Assembly: GCA_019166125.1 (NCBI GenBank) | Contig: JAHTBO010000001.1 | Coordinates: 101,066 to 165,065 of the forward strand | Length of the DNA stretch: 64,000 bases | Reading direction: 5' to 3' | Source: Alcaligenaceae bacterium CGII-47 | GTDB taxonomy: Bacteria > Pseudomonadota > Gammaproteobacteria > Burkholderiales > Burkholderiaceae_B | Part shown: positions 38,705 to 46,689 of the stretch, one piece after another | Layout: the number at the start of each line of letters is the position of its first letter | How positions within the stretch are numbered: the stretch's first letter is position 1 | The notes under the pieces: generated by a model | What the model was told of the DNA's origin: nothing | The model's database searches: none | Seen by the model: the letters and a program-made list of their open reading frames with translations, nothing else | Program-made: the position numbers and the translations under genes

Positions 38705-39676
38705 ATGAACCTCCAGCAATTCAGATTCGTCCGCGAGACGATTCGTCGTAACTTTAATCTTACTGAGGCGGCGCGTGCCTTGTTCACGTCCCAACCGGGT
38801 GTCTCCAAAGCGATTATCGAGTTTGAGGAGGAGCTTGGAATCAAAATATTCGAGCGCCACGGCAAGCGCCTCAAGGGTTTGACCAAGCCTGGCCAGGCGG
38901 TCTCTGTGGTGATCGAGCGCATCATGCGCGAGGTTGATAACCTGAAAAAGGTCAGCGACGAGTTTGCGCAACGTGATGAAGGAGCACTCGTGATCGCCTG
39001 CACGCATACGCAGGCTCGCTATCTGCTTCCGCGTGTGATTCCGGATTTCCGTAAGCAATTCCCGAAGGTGCACGTGTCGCTGGCCGAAGGTAATCCCGAA
39101 CACCTGGCGCGCCTTGTTTTACATGAGCAGGCTGATCTGGCGATTGCGACCGAGACCTTGGCACAGACGCCAGGCCTGGTTGCCTTGCCTGTCTATACCT
39201 GGGAGCACACATTGGTTGTGCCCCCTGATCACCCCCTGGCTCAGTTGCGATCAAGTGCCGCCCTTGCCTTGTCTCTGGAGCAGATTGCCGCGTATCCCAT
39301 TGTCACCTATGACCGGGCGTTCTCAGGACGCCGCTCTATCGACCATGCTTTCGCACAGGCGGGGATTGTGCCGGACATTGTGCTTGAGGCGGTCGATGCT
39401 GACGTGGTCAAGACCTATGCCGATATCGGTTTGGGAGTCGGTATTATCGCTGGCGTGGCATTTGATCCACGCCGTGACAAGGGGCTGGTTGGCTTGCCTG
39501 CAGGACATTTATTTGGCCAGCATACGACTTGTGTCGCGCTCAAACAGGGTGTCTTTTTGCGCGACTATGTCTATGTGCTGCTCGAGATGCTGGCGGCAGA
39601 CCTATCGCGTGAGGTGGTGAACGAGGCGGTAATGGATAAGCACCAGAATATAGAGCGACTCAAGGAAGTCGCCTAA
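38705..39676 (+). CDS. cysB: LysR-family regulator CysB
   Basis: Master activator of sulfate and thiosulfate assimilation and cysteine synthesis, responding to N-acetylserine. The helix-turn-helix (about 18-40, NLTEAARALFTSQPGVSKAI) and the CysB-specific CTHTQARYLLP segment near residue 100 identify it, and the 323-residue length matches. It directly follows mmsA with its ATG abutting a terminator. No sulfur-assimilation operon is nearby. Confidence 0.94.
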   Translation: MNLQQFRFVRETIRRNFNLTEAARALFTSQPGVSKAIIEFEEELGIKIFERHGKRLKGLTKPGQAVSVVIERIMREVDNLKKVSDEFAQRDEGALVIACTHTQARYLLPRVIPDFRKQFPKVHVSLAEGNPEHLARLVLHEQADLAIATETLAQTPGLVALPVYTWEHTLVVPPDHPLAQLRSSAALALSLEQIAAYPIVTYDRAFSGRRSIDHAFAQAGIVPDIVLEAVDADVVKTYADIGLGVGIIAGVAFDPRRDKGLVGLPAGHLFGQHTTCVALKQGVFLRDYVYVLLEMLAADLSREVVNEAVMDKHQNIERLKEVA

Positions 39677-39792
39677 GCAGACGTGCCGCGCACTGGGTCA
39701 ATCTTTCTGCAGCCTGGCTGTCTCCTTTTGCTAAGGATGTGTAAACGCTTTTTATCCTGCTGCAATATTGTTTACATATGACTGAACAAAAG

Positions 39793-39821
39793 TTGACGAT
39801 AGCTTGAAAAGGCAATAAATT
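39793..39821 (+). promoter_or_regulatory. Promoter of the DUF2325 gene
   Basis: TTGACG (39793-39798), a 17-base spacer and TAAATT (39816-39821) form a sigma-70 type promoter. Its start near 39828 places the Fur box just downstream, a position suited to repression. Confidence 0.5.
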
Positions 39822-39839
39822 TAACTTGCCCTATCTAAT

Positions 39840-39858
39840 AGGAATGATTATCATTATC
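39840..39858. promoter_or_regulatory. Fur box
   Basis: The 19 bases match the Fur consensus (GATAATGATAATCATTATC) at 15 positions, with 14 of 15 in the right-hand part ATGATTATCATTATC. It lies 29 bases before the DUF2325 start codon. Iron-dependent repression by Fur is the inferred role. Confidence 0.75.
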
Positions 39859-39886
39859 ATTACTAGTTCATTTTTGAGGTCTGATT

Positions 39887-40255
39887 ATGACGCAGACAGT
39901 GCGCGCATTAATTGTTGGGGCAGACCGTCTGGGTAATATTCCAGAACTACTGAAGGGGCGCAATATTGCAATTCGCCAACATATCAGTGGACGTGACCCT
40001 GCCCATCAGAAAAAGACCCCACAACTGCCTTCAGGGACGGATCTGGTGATTCTGTTGACGGATTTTCTCGGGCATAATGTCATGAAGACATTTCGCGCTG
40101 CGGCGCAACGCTCAGGGATACGTGTGATGGCGTGCCGACGCTCGGTATGCAGCGTCGAGCAGGCGCTAGATCAATGTGGGTACTGTAAGCTTGAGGCATG
40201 TCCGCTGCGCGCTTTGCCTAGTGCTCGCACAGGGCATGTCGGCCAGGCTGGCTGA
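39887..40255 (+). CDS. DUF2325 domain protein, probably iron-regulated
   Basis: A 122-residue cytosolic protein of the DUF2325 family, whose function is not established. It begins with a Rossmann-like strand (VRALIVGADRLGNIPELL), has LVILLTDFLGHNVMKTFRAAA and then a Cys-rich C-terminus (five cysteines between about residues 85 and 106, in CRRSVC, CGYC and CPLR contexts) that could bind metal or an Fe-S cluster. A GAGG ribosome site and an upstream Fur box support an expressed, iron-responsive gene. It converges with the NlpC gene. Confidence 0.82.
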   Translation: MTQTVRALIVGADRLGNIPELLKGRNIAIRQHISGRDPAHQKKTPQLPSGTDLVILLTDFLGHNVMKTFRAAAQRSGIRVMACRRSVCSVEQALDQCGYCKLEACPLRALPSARTGHVGQAG

Positions 40256-40268
40256 TGCCACGCGTGGC

Positions 40269-40976
40269 CTAGTTGCGCGAGGCCGTGCGAGGAATACTTG
40301 CGTCAGCTTGCAGACGGCGTGCGCCATTGTAGCGCTTGGACCAATAGGCAATGTCCATGTTCTCGACACGAACCTTGGCGCCCGAACGTGGTGCGTGAAC
40401 GAATTGCCGGTTGCCTAAATAGATGCCAACGTGCGAGAAACGGTGGCCGAGGGTATTGAAAAACACCAGGTCACCCTTGCGTAGCTCGTTGCTTTTAATT
40501 GATCTCCCTTCGCTGGCGATATCGCGGGAGCGGCGTGGGAGCTGAAGGCCCAGTGATTTTTCAGCCGCATAAACAACCAGACCACTACAATCAAAACCGG
40601 TGCTCGGTGAGCCGCCGCCATAACGGTATTTCACGCCGAGAAATTTCAAGGCAGTACCAGCAATGGTCTTGGAAGGTGTGCTCGTGCTCGGTGAGTTTGA
40701 TGTCCGAGCCGTGGTGCTGCTTGGGTAGTCAATTGCGATATCGTCGTCATGGCTCAGGTAGGCGCCTAGCGGATCGGATTGAGTCTGGCTGAGATAAGCG
40801 TTGCGTAGGGTGTGTAGCGAAGAAGTGGATTCTGAGTTCAGGGCTGTCTGGCCGCCAGGGGGCGTTGCGCAAGCAACCAAGCCTAGCATGGATGCGCACA
40901 CGAGTAGCTTAGGGCTGAATCTAAGCGCGTTGTAGGCAAATGTTCTGAGTGGATGCGATAGCTGTGGCGGCGGCAT
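40269..40976 (-). CDS. NlpC/P60 family lipoprotein, peptidoglycan hydrolase
   Basis: Probable outer-membrane lipoprotein that cuts peptidoglycan stem peptides (C40 family, like Spr/MepS). A signal peptide ends at the lipobox LVAC with lipidated Cys36. A Ser/Thr-rich linker (about 85-105) precedes the catalytic domain with Cys130 in GFDCSGLV, His182 in FSHVGIYLG and His194 in FVHAP. It is 235 residues and complete. Confidence 0.93.
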   Translation of the reverse strand: MPPPQLSHPLRTFAYNALRFSPKLLVCASMLGLVACATPPGGQTALNSESTSSLHTLRNAYLSQTQSDPLGAYLSHDDDIAIDYPSSTTARTSNSPSTSTPSKTIAGTALKFLGVKYRYGGGSPSTGFDCSGLVVYAAEKSLGLQLPRRSRDIASEGRSIKSNELRKGDLVFFNTLGHRFSHVGIYLGNRQFVHAPRSGAKVRVENMDIAYWSKRYNGARRLQADASIPRTASRN

Positions 40977-41109
40977 GAGGCTGACGAATTAGAATAACCG
41001 CCCGAGTTTAACTAAACAATGGTGCGCGGTAAAGCTACTAATTTGCAACAGGATTCGGGTGTAGCATTGAGCCGGAGATCAATTCAATCAGCATGGATAG
41101 GAGACACGC

Positions 41110-42996
41110 ATGCACAAGACACGCGAATTTCATCGTCAGTCGATCGATGATCCTGATACATTTTGGCGTAGAGAGGCGCAACGCATCCACTGGGAGACGC
41201 CCTTCGAGCAGGTGTTAGATTATTCTAACCCGCCCTTTGCCCGATGGTTTGTCGGCGGCCGTACCAACCTTTGCTATAACGCAATAGATCGGTGGCTGGA
41301 TACCCAGGCGGATCAGCCCGCACTGATCTGGGTATCAACTGAGGTTGAGCAGGAGATCGTCTATACGCGTGCCGAATTGTCGCGCGAAGTCAATGCGGCC
41401 GCTGCCATCCTGAAGTCCCTGGGCGTGTCACGGGGGGATCGTGTGTTGATCTACCTGCCAATGATCCCGCAGGCGGCATTCTTTATGTTGGCGAGCGCGC
41501 GGATCGGTGCAATTCACTCGGTGGTGTTTGGGGGCTTCGCCGCGCATAATCTCGCCCAGCGCATCGATGGAGCACAGCCCAAGGTCGTCATCTCTACCGA
41601 CGCAGGTTCAAGAGGGGGCAAAGCGATTGCCTACAAACCTTTACTCGACCAGGCGATGAAGCAATCCAAATGCGCACCCGAACATGTGGTGATCGTGGAT
41701 CGCGGTCTGATCCCTTATCAGGCAGTGGCGGGGCGCGACTTGGACTATGCTCAATTGCGTACACGTTATTTGGATGTGGCAGTGCCAGTCGAGTGGATGG
41801 AATCCAATGACCCGAGCTACGTGCTCTATACCTCGGGTACCACAGGCAACCCCAAAGGGGTGCAGCGTGACACCGGGGGGTATGCCGTTGCCCTGTGTAC
41901 GTCGATGGATTATATTTTTGGCGGAAAGCCAGGCGATGTGTACTTTTCCGCCAGTGATATCGGCTGGGTCGTCGGGCATTCTTATGTGATCTATGGGCCT
42001 TTGCTCAATGGTCAGGCCAGTGTTATGTATGAGGGGCTGCCCACTCGGCCCGATGCCGCTATCCTCTGGAAAATTATCGAGCAATATCGGGTCAAGGCCT
42101 TATTTTGCGCACCCACTGCGATTCGTGTGCTCAAAAAGCACGACCCTGCCTTGCTCACGCGTCATGATTTGTCTTGTCTGGATCGTATCTACCTGGCGGG
42201 CGAGCCGCTCGATGAACTCACGGGGCGTTGGATATCCGAAGCCTTGGGTAAGCCTGTGATCGATAACTACTGGCAGACCGAGACTGGGTGGCCCATTCTC
42301 TCGGCCCAGCCGGGAGTCGAGGAGATCGAGTTGCGCTTTGGCAGTCCCTCGACGCCGGCATACGGGTTCGATGTTCGGGTCATTGACGAGGTGACGGGCC
42401 TGGACAGCGGCCCGAACCAAAAAGGCGTCGTGGCGATCCAGCCCCCCCTACCCCCAGGGGCGCTCAGCACAATATGGGACGATGATGCACGCTTTGTCCA
42501 TACTTACTTTGAATCATTCCCGGGGCGCATGCTGTATTCCACCTTCGATTGGGGGCTGGTCGATGAGGATGGCTATTGGTACATACTCGGGCGCACCGAT
42601 GATGTGATCAATGTCGCGGGTCATCGTTTGGGCACGCGCGAGATCGAGGAGTCGGTCAATATTCATCCCGCAGTGGCTGAGTCCGCAGTGGTTGGGGTGA
42701 GCGATTCGACCAAGGGGCAGGTGGCGATGGCCTTTGCTGTCCTGCGTCACCCAGACGACCTCCTGGAGGCAGGGGCAAGCGAGCGACTTGCCAATGAGAT
42801 CAAGACCATCATCGAGCAACGCAATGGCGCGGTGGCGCGTCCAGCGCAAATCAGCTTTGTTAATTCCTTGCCCAAGACACGCTCTGGCAAGGTGCTGAGG
42901 CGGGCGATTGTGGCGCTGTGTGAAGGACGTGATCCGGGTGATTTGACTACGATAGAGGACCCAAGCGCGCTCGATCAAATCCGCGCGACGCTTTGA
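41110..42996 (+). CDS. prpE: Propionate-CoA ligase
   Basis: AMP-forming acyl-CoA synthetase that activates propionate. The P-loop-like motif is YTSGTTGNPKGVQ, and the C-terminal domain holds the acyl-adenylate lysine in KTRSGKVLRR. The N-terminal TFWRREAQRIHW resembles PrpE rather than Acs, and at 628 residues it is the usual PrpE length. An AGGAG ribosome site precedes the ATG. prpBCD are not in the window. The MFS gene overlaps its stop by four bases. Confidence 0.92.
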   Translation: MHKTREFHRQSIDDPDTFWRREAQRIHWETPFEQVLDYSNPPFARWFVGGRTNLCYNAIDRWLDTQADQPALIWVSTEVEQEIVYTRAELSREVNAAAAILKSLGVSRGDRVLIYLPMIPQAAFFMLASARIGAIHSVVFGGFAAHNLAQRIDGAQPKVVISTDAGSRGGKAIAYKPLLDQAMKQSKCAPEHVVIVDRGLIPYQAVAGRDLDYAQLRTRYLDVAVPVEWMESNDPSYVLYTSGTTGNPKGVQRDTGGYAVALCTSMDYIFGGKPGDVYFSASDIGWVVGHSYVIYGPLLNGQASVMYEGLPTRPDAAILWKIIEQYRVKALFCAPTAIRVLKKHDPALLTRHDLSCLDRIYLAGEPLDELTGRWISEALGKPVIDNYWQTETGWPILSAQPGVEEIELRFGSPSTPAYGFDVRVIDEVTGLDSGPNQKGVVAIQPPLPPGALSTIWDDDARFVHTYFESFPGRMLYSTFDWGLVDEDGYWYILGRTDDVINVAGHRLGTREIEESVNIHPAVAESAVVGVSDSTKGQVAMAFAVLRHPDDLLEAGASERLANEIKTIIEQRNGAVARPAQISFVNSLPKTRSGKVLRRAIVALCEGRDPGDLTTIEDPSALDQIRATL

Positions 42997-44318
42997 CGGA
43001 TCCCTCTACCGTGGCATCTCGTCACCTCAGGCCTGGCGTCACTCGTTTGGAGGTCTGGGCCTGGGCAATGTATGACTTTGCCAACTCTGGCTATACGACC
43101 GTGGTGCTCACCACGGTCTTTAATGCCTATTTTGTCGGCGTGGTGGCTGCGGGCCGTAGCTGGGGGACACTCGCGCTGACTGCGGCGCTGTCCTTATCTT
43201 ATTTGATGGTGATGTTTAGTATGCCGAGTCTGGGTGCACGGGCGGATGCCCGGGCAGCCAAGCGGCGATTACTATTCACCAGTACGGTAGGCTGTGTTGC
43301 CGCAACCGCAGTGCTCGCGACAGTTGGGCCGGGTGATGTGTTGTGGGGGCTGTTATGGATTATTTTGTCCAACTACTGTTATTGCATCGGAGAGTCCACC
43401 GTCGCCGCCTTCCTGCCTGAACTCGCCGAGCCCCAAGCCTTGGGGAGGGTCTCGGGCTGGGGCTGGAGTTTTGGTTACTTTGGCGGGATGTTGACCTTGG
43501 GGCTCGCCTTGGTGCTGGCTTCCCAGGCTGAGGCAGCCGGCCTATCCGCCACGCATTACGTGCCCTGGATTATGTTGCTAACTGCCGGAATATTCGCTGT
43601 CGCGGCGGTGCCTTCGTTTTTATTTCTGCGTGAGCGTACGCCTGCTAGTCATCAACCGCATGAATCTTTGCTGCGCCGTCTGACTCAGGCCTGGAACGAG
43701 ACACGCCATGACTTTCCGGATTTCCGTTGGCTGCTGTTATGTGGGGCTTGCTATCAGGCGGGTATCGCTGTCGTGATCACGCTGGCGGCGGTATACGCCA
43801 CGCAGGTGATGGGCTTTAGCATGCAGCAGACCATGCTATTGGTGTTTACCGTAAATATTGGGGCCGCACTCGGGGCGTTTTTCTTTGGCTATTTGCAGGA
43901 TAAAATTGGCCATAAACCTGCATTGGCATTGACGCTAGTGGGGTGGTTGGTGATGGTGGGTGTGGCCTATCTTGCCGTAGATGTGTTTGTGTTTTGGGTG
44001 GCAGCGGGCCTGGCCGGATTATGTATGGGCACCAGCCAGAGTGCGGGGCGCGCCATGGTGGGCGCTTTGGCACCGGCTCATCGGCCAGCCGAATTCTATG
44101 CGCTGTGGACCTTTGCAATTCAGTTGGCGGCTGTGGTGGGGCCGCTTAGTTATGGCGTGCTGGTCTGGGCGAGCGGCGGTAATCATCGTCTGGCCTTGTT
44201 GAGTACGGGGGTTTTTTTCCTGGCGGGGCTGCTGGTCCTGCGCAAGTTGGACTTTGCACGGGGTATTGCCAGCCGTAATCGCAGCATTGCTGTAGAGGCT
44301 TTTACACAATATGCTTAA
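42993..44318 (+). CDS. MFS transporter, UMF1/Atg22-like
   Basis: A 441-residue membrane protein with twelve hydrophobic helices and the family N-terminus WAWAMYDFANSGYTTVVLTTVF. This marks the UMF1 (YxiO/Atg22-like) major facilitator group, whose bacterial substrates are mostly unknown. The start is a TTG overlapping the prpE stop, so it is translationally coupled. Its place between prpE and acs suggests transport of a short-chain carboxylate, which is an inference. Confidence 0.87.
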   Translation: MTDPSTVASRHLRPGVTRLEVWAWAMYDFANSGYTTVVLTTVFNAYFVGVVAAGRSWGTLALTAALSLSYLMVMFSMPSLGARADARAAKRRLLFTSTVGCVAATAVLATVGPGDVLWGLLWIILSNYCYCIGESTVAAFLPELAEPQALGRVSGWGWSFGYFGGMLTLGLALVLASQAEAAGLSATHYVPWIMLLTAGIFAVAAVPSFLFLRERTPASHQPHESLLRRLTQAWNETRHDFPDFRWLLLCGACYQAGIAVVITLAAVYATQVMGFSMQQTMLLVFTVNIGAALGAFFFGYLQDKIGHKPALALTLVGWLVMVGVAYLAVDVFVFWVAAGLAGLCMGTSQSAGRAMVGALAPAHRPAEFYALWTFAIQLAAVVGPLSYGVLVWASGGNHRLALLSTGVFFLAGLLVLRKLDFARGIASRNRSIAVEAFTQYA

Positions 44319-44415
44319 ATTCCTGATTTTGTCAGCATTTAGTAAGCCTCATGCAGTACGGTGGGGCAAAGAATTCAAACGATAGACATTAATGCTTATA
44401 GGAGCGAGCTAAATC

Positions 44416-46395
44416 ATGACAACAGGGATTGAATCGATATTGGTTGAAAACAGGGTGTTCATGCCACCCGAAGATCTGGTCAAACACGCCAATATTTCAG
44501 GAATGGACGGGTATCGCGCCCTATGCGACGAAGCCAATCGGGACCCCAATGCATTTTGGGCGCGTCTCGCGCGCGAGAATCTCGTCTGGACCAAGCCGTT
44601 CACACAGGTGCTCGATGAGTCAAACGCACCTTTTTACAAGTGGTACCCGGATGGCGAGTTGAATGCCTCAGCCAACTGCCTGGACAAGCATTTAGGTACG
44701 CCAACAGAAAATCTGACCGCAATCATCTTTGAGGCGGATGATGGTCAGGTCACGCGGGTGACCTATAAAGCGCTGCATGCGCGCGTCTGCCAGTTTGCCA
44801 ACGCGATTAAGGGGCTGGGTCACAAAAAAGGTGAGCGCGCGATTATCTACATGCCGATGTCCATTGAGGCCGTCGTTGCCATGCAGGCCTGCGCACGCCT
44901 GGGAATTATTCATTCGGTCGTGTTTGGTGGGTTCTCTTCCAAGAGTATCCATGAGCGTGCTGTGGACGTTGGCGCGACGCTGATGATTACCGCTGATGCA
45001 CAGTTGCGCGGCAGCAAGACCATTGCCCTCAAGGATGCCGTTGATGAGGCCTTGGCGATGGGTGGCTGTGAGGCCGTAACCCATGTGATCACCTATAAGC
45101 GCGCGGGCACCGCTGTGCAGTGGCATGAGGGTCGAGATCTATGGTGGCATGACGTGATTGCCGGACAGTCCAGCGATTGTCCGCCCGTATCGGTCAATGC
45201 CGATCATCCCTTGTTTATCCTGTATACATCGGGCTCGACCGGTAAGCCAAAAGGTGTACAGCACGCCACGGGCGGGTTTTTGCTGTGGTCTTTGATGACC
45301 ATGAGATGGACCTTTGACGCTAAGCCCGATGATGTGTTCTGGTGTACGGCAGACGTAGGCTGGGTCACCGGGCACTCTTATGTGACGTATGGCCCGCTGG
45401 CTGCCGGCGTGACGCAGGTGGTGTTTGAGGGGGTGCCAACGTATCCGAATGCCGGGCGCTTTTGGAGCATGATCGAGCAGCATAAGGTGACGGTGTTTTA
45501 TACCGCGCCGACGGCGATCCGTTCGCTCACCAAGCTCGCGGAGTCGGACCCTACGGTACATCCGGATCGTTACAATCTTGACAGCTTGCGCATCATCGGC
45601 TCGGTCGGCGAACCGATCAACCCCGAGGCTTGGGTGTGGTACTACAAGAACGTCGGGCATGAACGTTGCCCAGTGATTGATACCTGGTGGCAGACTGAGA
45701 CTGGGGCGCATATGATTACGCCGCTGCCAGGCGTGACCCCTCTTAAGCCGGGCTCATGCACCTTGCCTTTGCCTGGGATTGATGCTGCTGTTGTGGATGA
45801 GGTGGGTGAGGAGGTTGAGCGCGGCAAGGGTGGATTTCTGGTGATTCGTCGACCATGGCCGTCCATGATCTGCACAATTTGGGGTGACCCGGAGCGTTTC
45901 AAAAAAACCTATTTCCCGCCTGAGCTAAAAGGCTATTACTTGGCGGGTGACGGCGCGCAGCGCGACAAGGATGATTATTTCTGGATTATGGGGCGCATCG
46001 ACGACGTGCTCAATGTGTCGGGACACCGCCTGGGTACGATGGAGGTCGAGTCGGCATTGGTCGCGCATCCCATGGTGGCAGAAGCCGCTGTGGTGGGACG
46101 GCCAGATGATACGACCGGTGAGGCGGTTGTCGCCTTTGTGGTGTTGAATGGTGCCATGCCAGAGGGGGATCAGGCTATAGCGGTTGCCAAGCAATTACGC
46201 GATTGGGTCGCCAAAGAGATCGGTCCTATTGCCAAACCGCGTGAGATCCGCTTTGGGGAAAATCTGCCCAAGACCCGTTCGGGCAAGATCATGCGACGCT
46301 TGTTGCGTGTGGTCGCCAAGGGTGAGCCGGTGACCCAGGATGTGTCAACCCTAGAGAATCCAGCGATCCTGGATCAGCTCTCACAGGCCCGGTGA
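44416..46395 (+). CDS. acs: Acetyl-CoA synthetase
   Basis: AMP-forming acetate activation for acetate scavenging. [14 protein letters not shown], the DTWWQTETG motif and the acetylation-site lysine in [10 protein letters not shown] are all present. The 659-residue length is typical. An AGGAG site lies upstream. The lysine motif suggests control by acetylation, known for the family. It is separated from the MFS gene by 97 bases and followed by a large inverted repeat. Confidence 0.97.
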   Translation: MTTGIESILVENRVFMPPEDLVKHANISGMDGYRALCDEANRDPNAFWARLARENLVWTKPFTQVLDESNAPFYKWYPDGELNASANCLDKHLGTPTENLTAIIFEADDGQVTRVTYKALHARVCQFANAIKGLGHKKGERAIIYMPMSIEAVVAMQACARLGIIHSVVFGGFSSKSIHERAVDVGATLMITADAQLRGSKTIALKDAVDEALAMGGCEAVTHVITYKRAGTAVQWHEGRDLWWHDVIAGQSSDCPPVSVNADHPLFILYTSGSTGKPKGVQHATGGFLLWSLMTMRWTFDAKPDDVFWCTADVGWVTGHSYVTYGPLAAGVTQVVFEGVPTYPNAGRFWSMIEQHKVTVFYTAPTAIRSLTKLAESDPTVHPDRYNLDSLRIIGSVGEPINPEAWVWYYKNVGHERCPVIDTWWQTETGAHMITPLPGVTPLKPGSCTLPLPGIDAAVVDEVGEEVERGKGGFLVIRRPWPSMICTIWGDPERFKKTYFPPELKGYYLAGDGAQRDKDDYFWIMGRIDDVLNVSGHRLGTMEVESALVAHPMVAEAAVVGRPDDTTGEAVVAFVVLNGAMPEGDQAIAVAKQLRDWVAKEIGPIAKPREIRFGENLPKTRSGKIMRRLLRVVAKGEPVTQDVSTLENPAILDQLSQAR

Positions 46396-46435
46396 TCGGC
46401 TTGCTGGGTATTGCTACTTAGTTCGCTGTCGAGGC

Positions 46436-46622
46436 GCGGGGTCTGACCGTTCCGGGCTCGGTCGGGTGGGTCGGCCTGCGGCCGACTGCCCAGCGTCAGC
46501 ATCTGGATTCGGGGCGGAAAAAAACTCAGGCCCTTCGCCCTTCAGACGGTTTTTCCGCTTTTTCCCGAATCCAGACGCCGCCACCAGCCACCCGAAAACT
46601 GCCCGTCCCGGCCAGACCCCGC
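46436..46622. repeat. ~187-bp imperfect inverted repeat downstream of acs
   Basis: Nested complementary blocks are seen: GCGGGGTCTG (46436-46445) with CAGACCCCGC (46613-46622), TCGGGTGG (46462-46469) with CCACCCGA (46588-46595), TCTGGATTCGGG (46502-46513) with CCCGAATCCAGA (46564-46575), and GCGGAAAAA (46515-46523) with TTTTTCCGC (46550-46558). The loop is 46524-46549. It fills the 294-base gap between the converging acs and ETF-QO genes and has no credible gene. It may be a bidirectional terminator, a structured RNA or a non-autonomous repeat element. Confidence 0.8.
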
Positions 46623-46689
46623 ACCCCCCAGCGGCGTGCTACATCTAAGTACAGCGCAGTACTAGGTCGCGACGCTGCCTTGTAAGACA

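Noticed and set aside
46466-46648. 60-codon open frame inside the large inverted repeat.
   Set aside because: Pro/Arg-rich composition follows from the palindrome, and there is no ribosome site.
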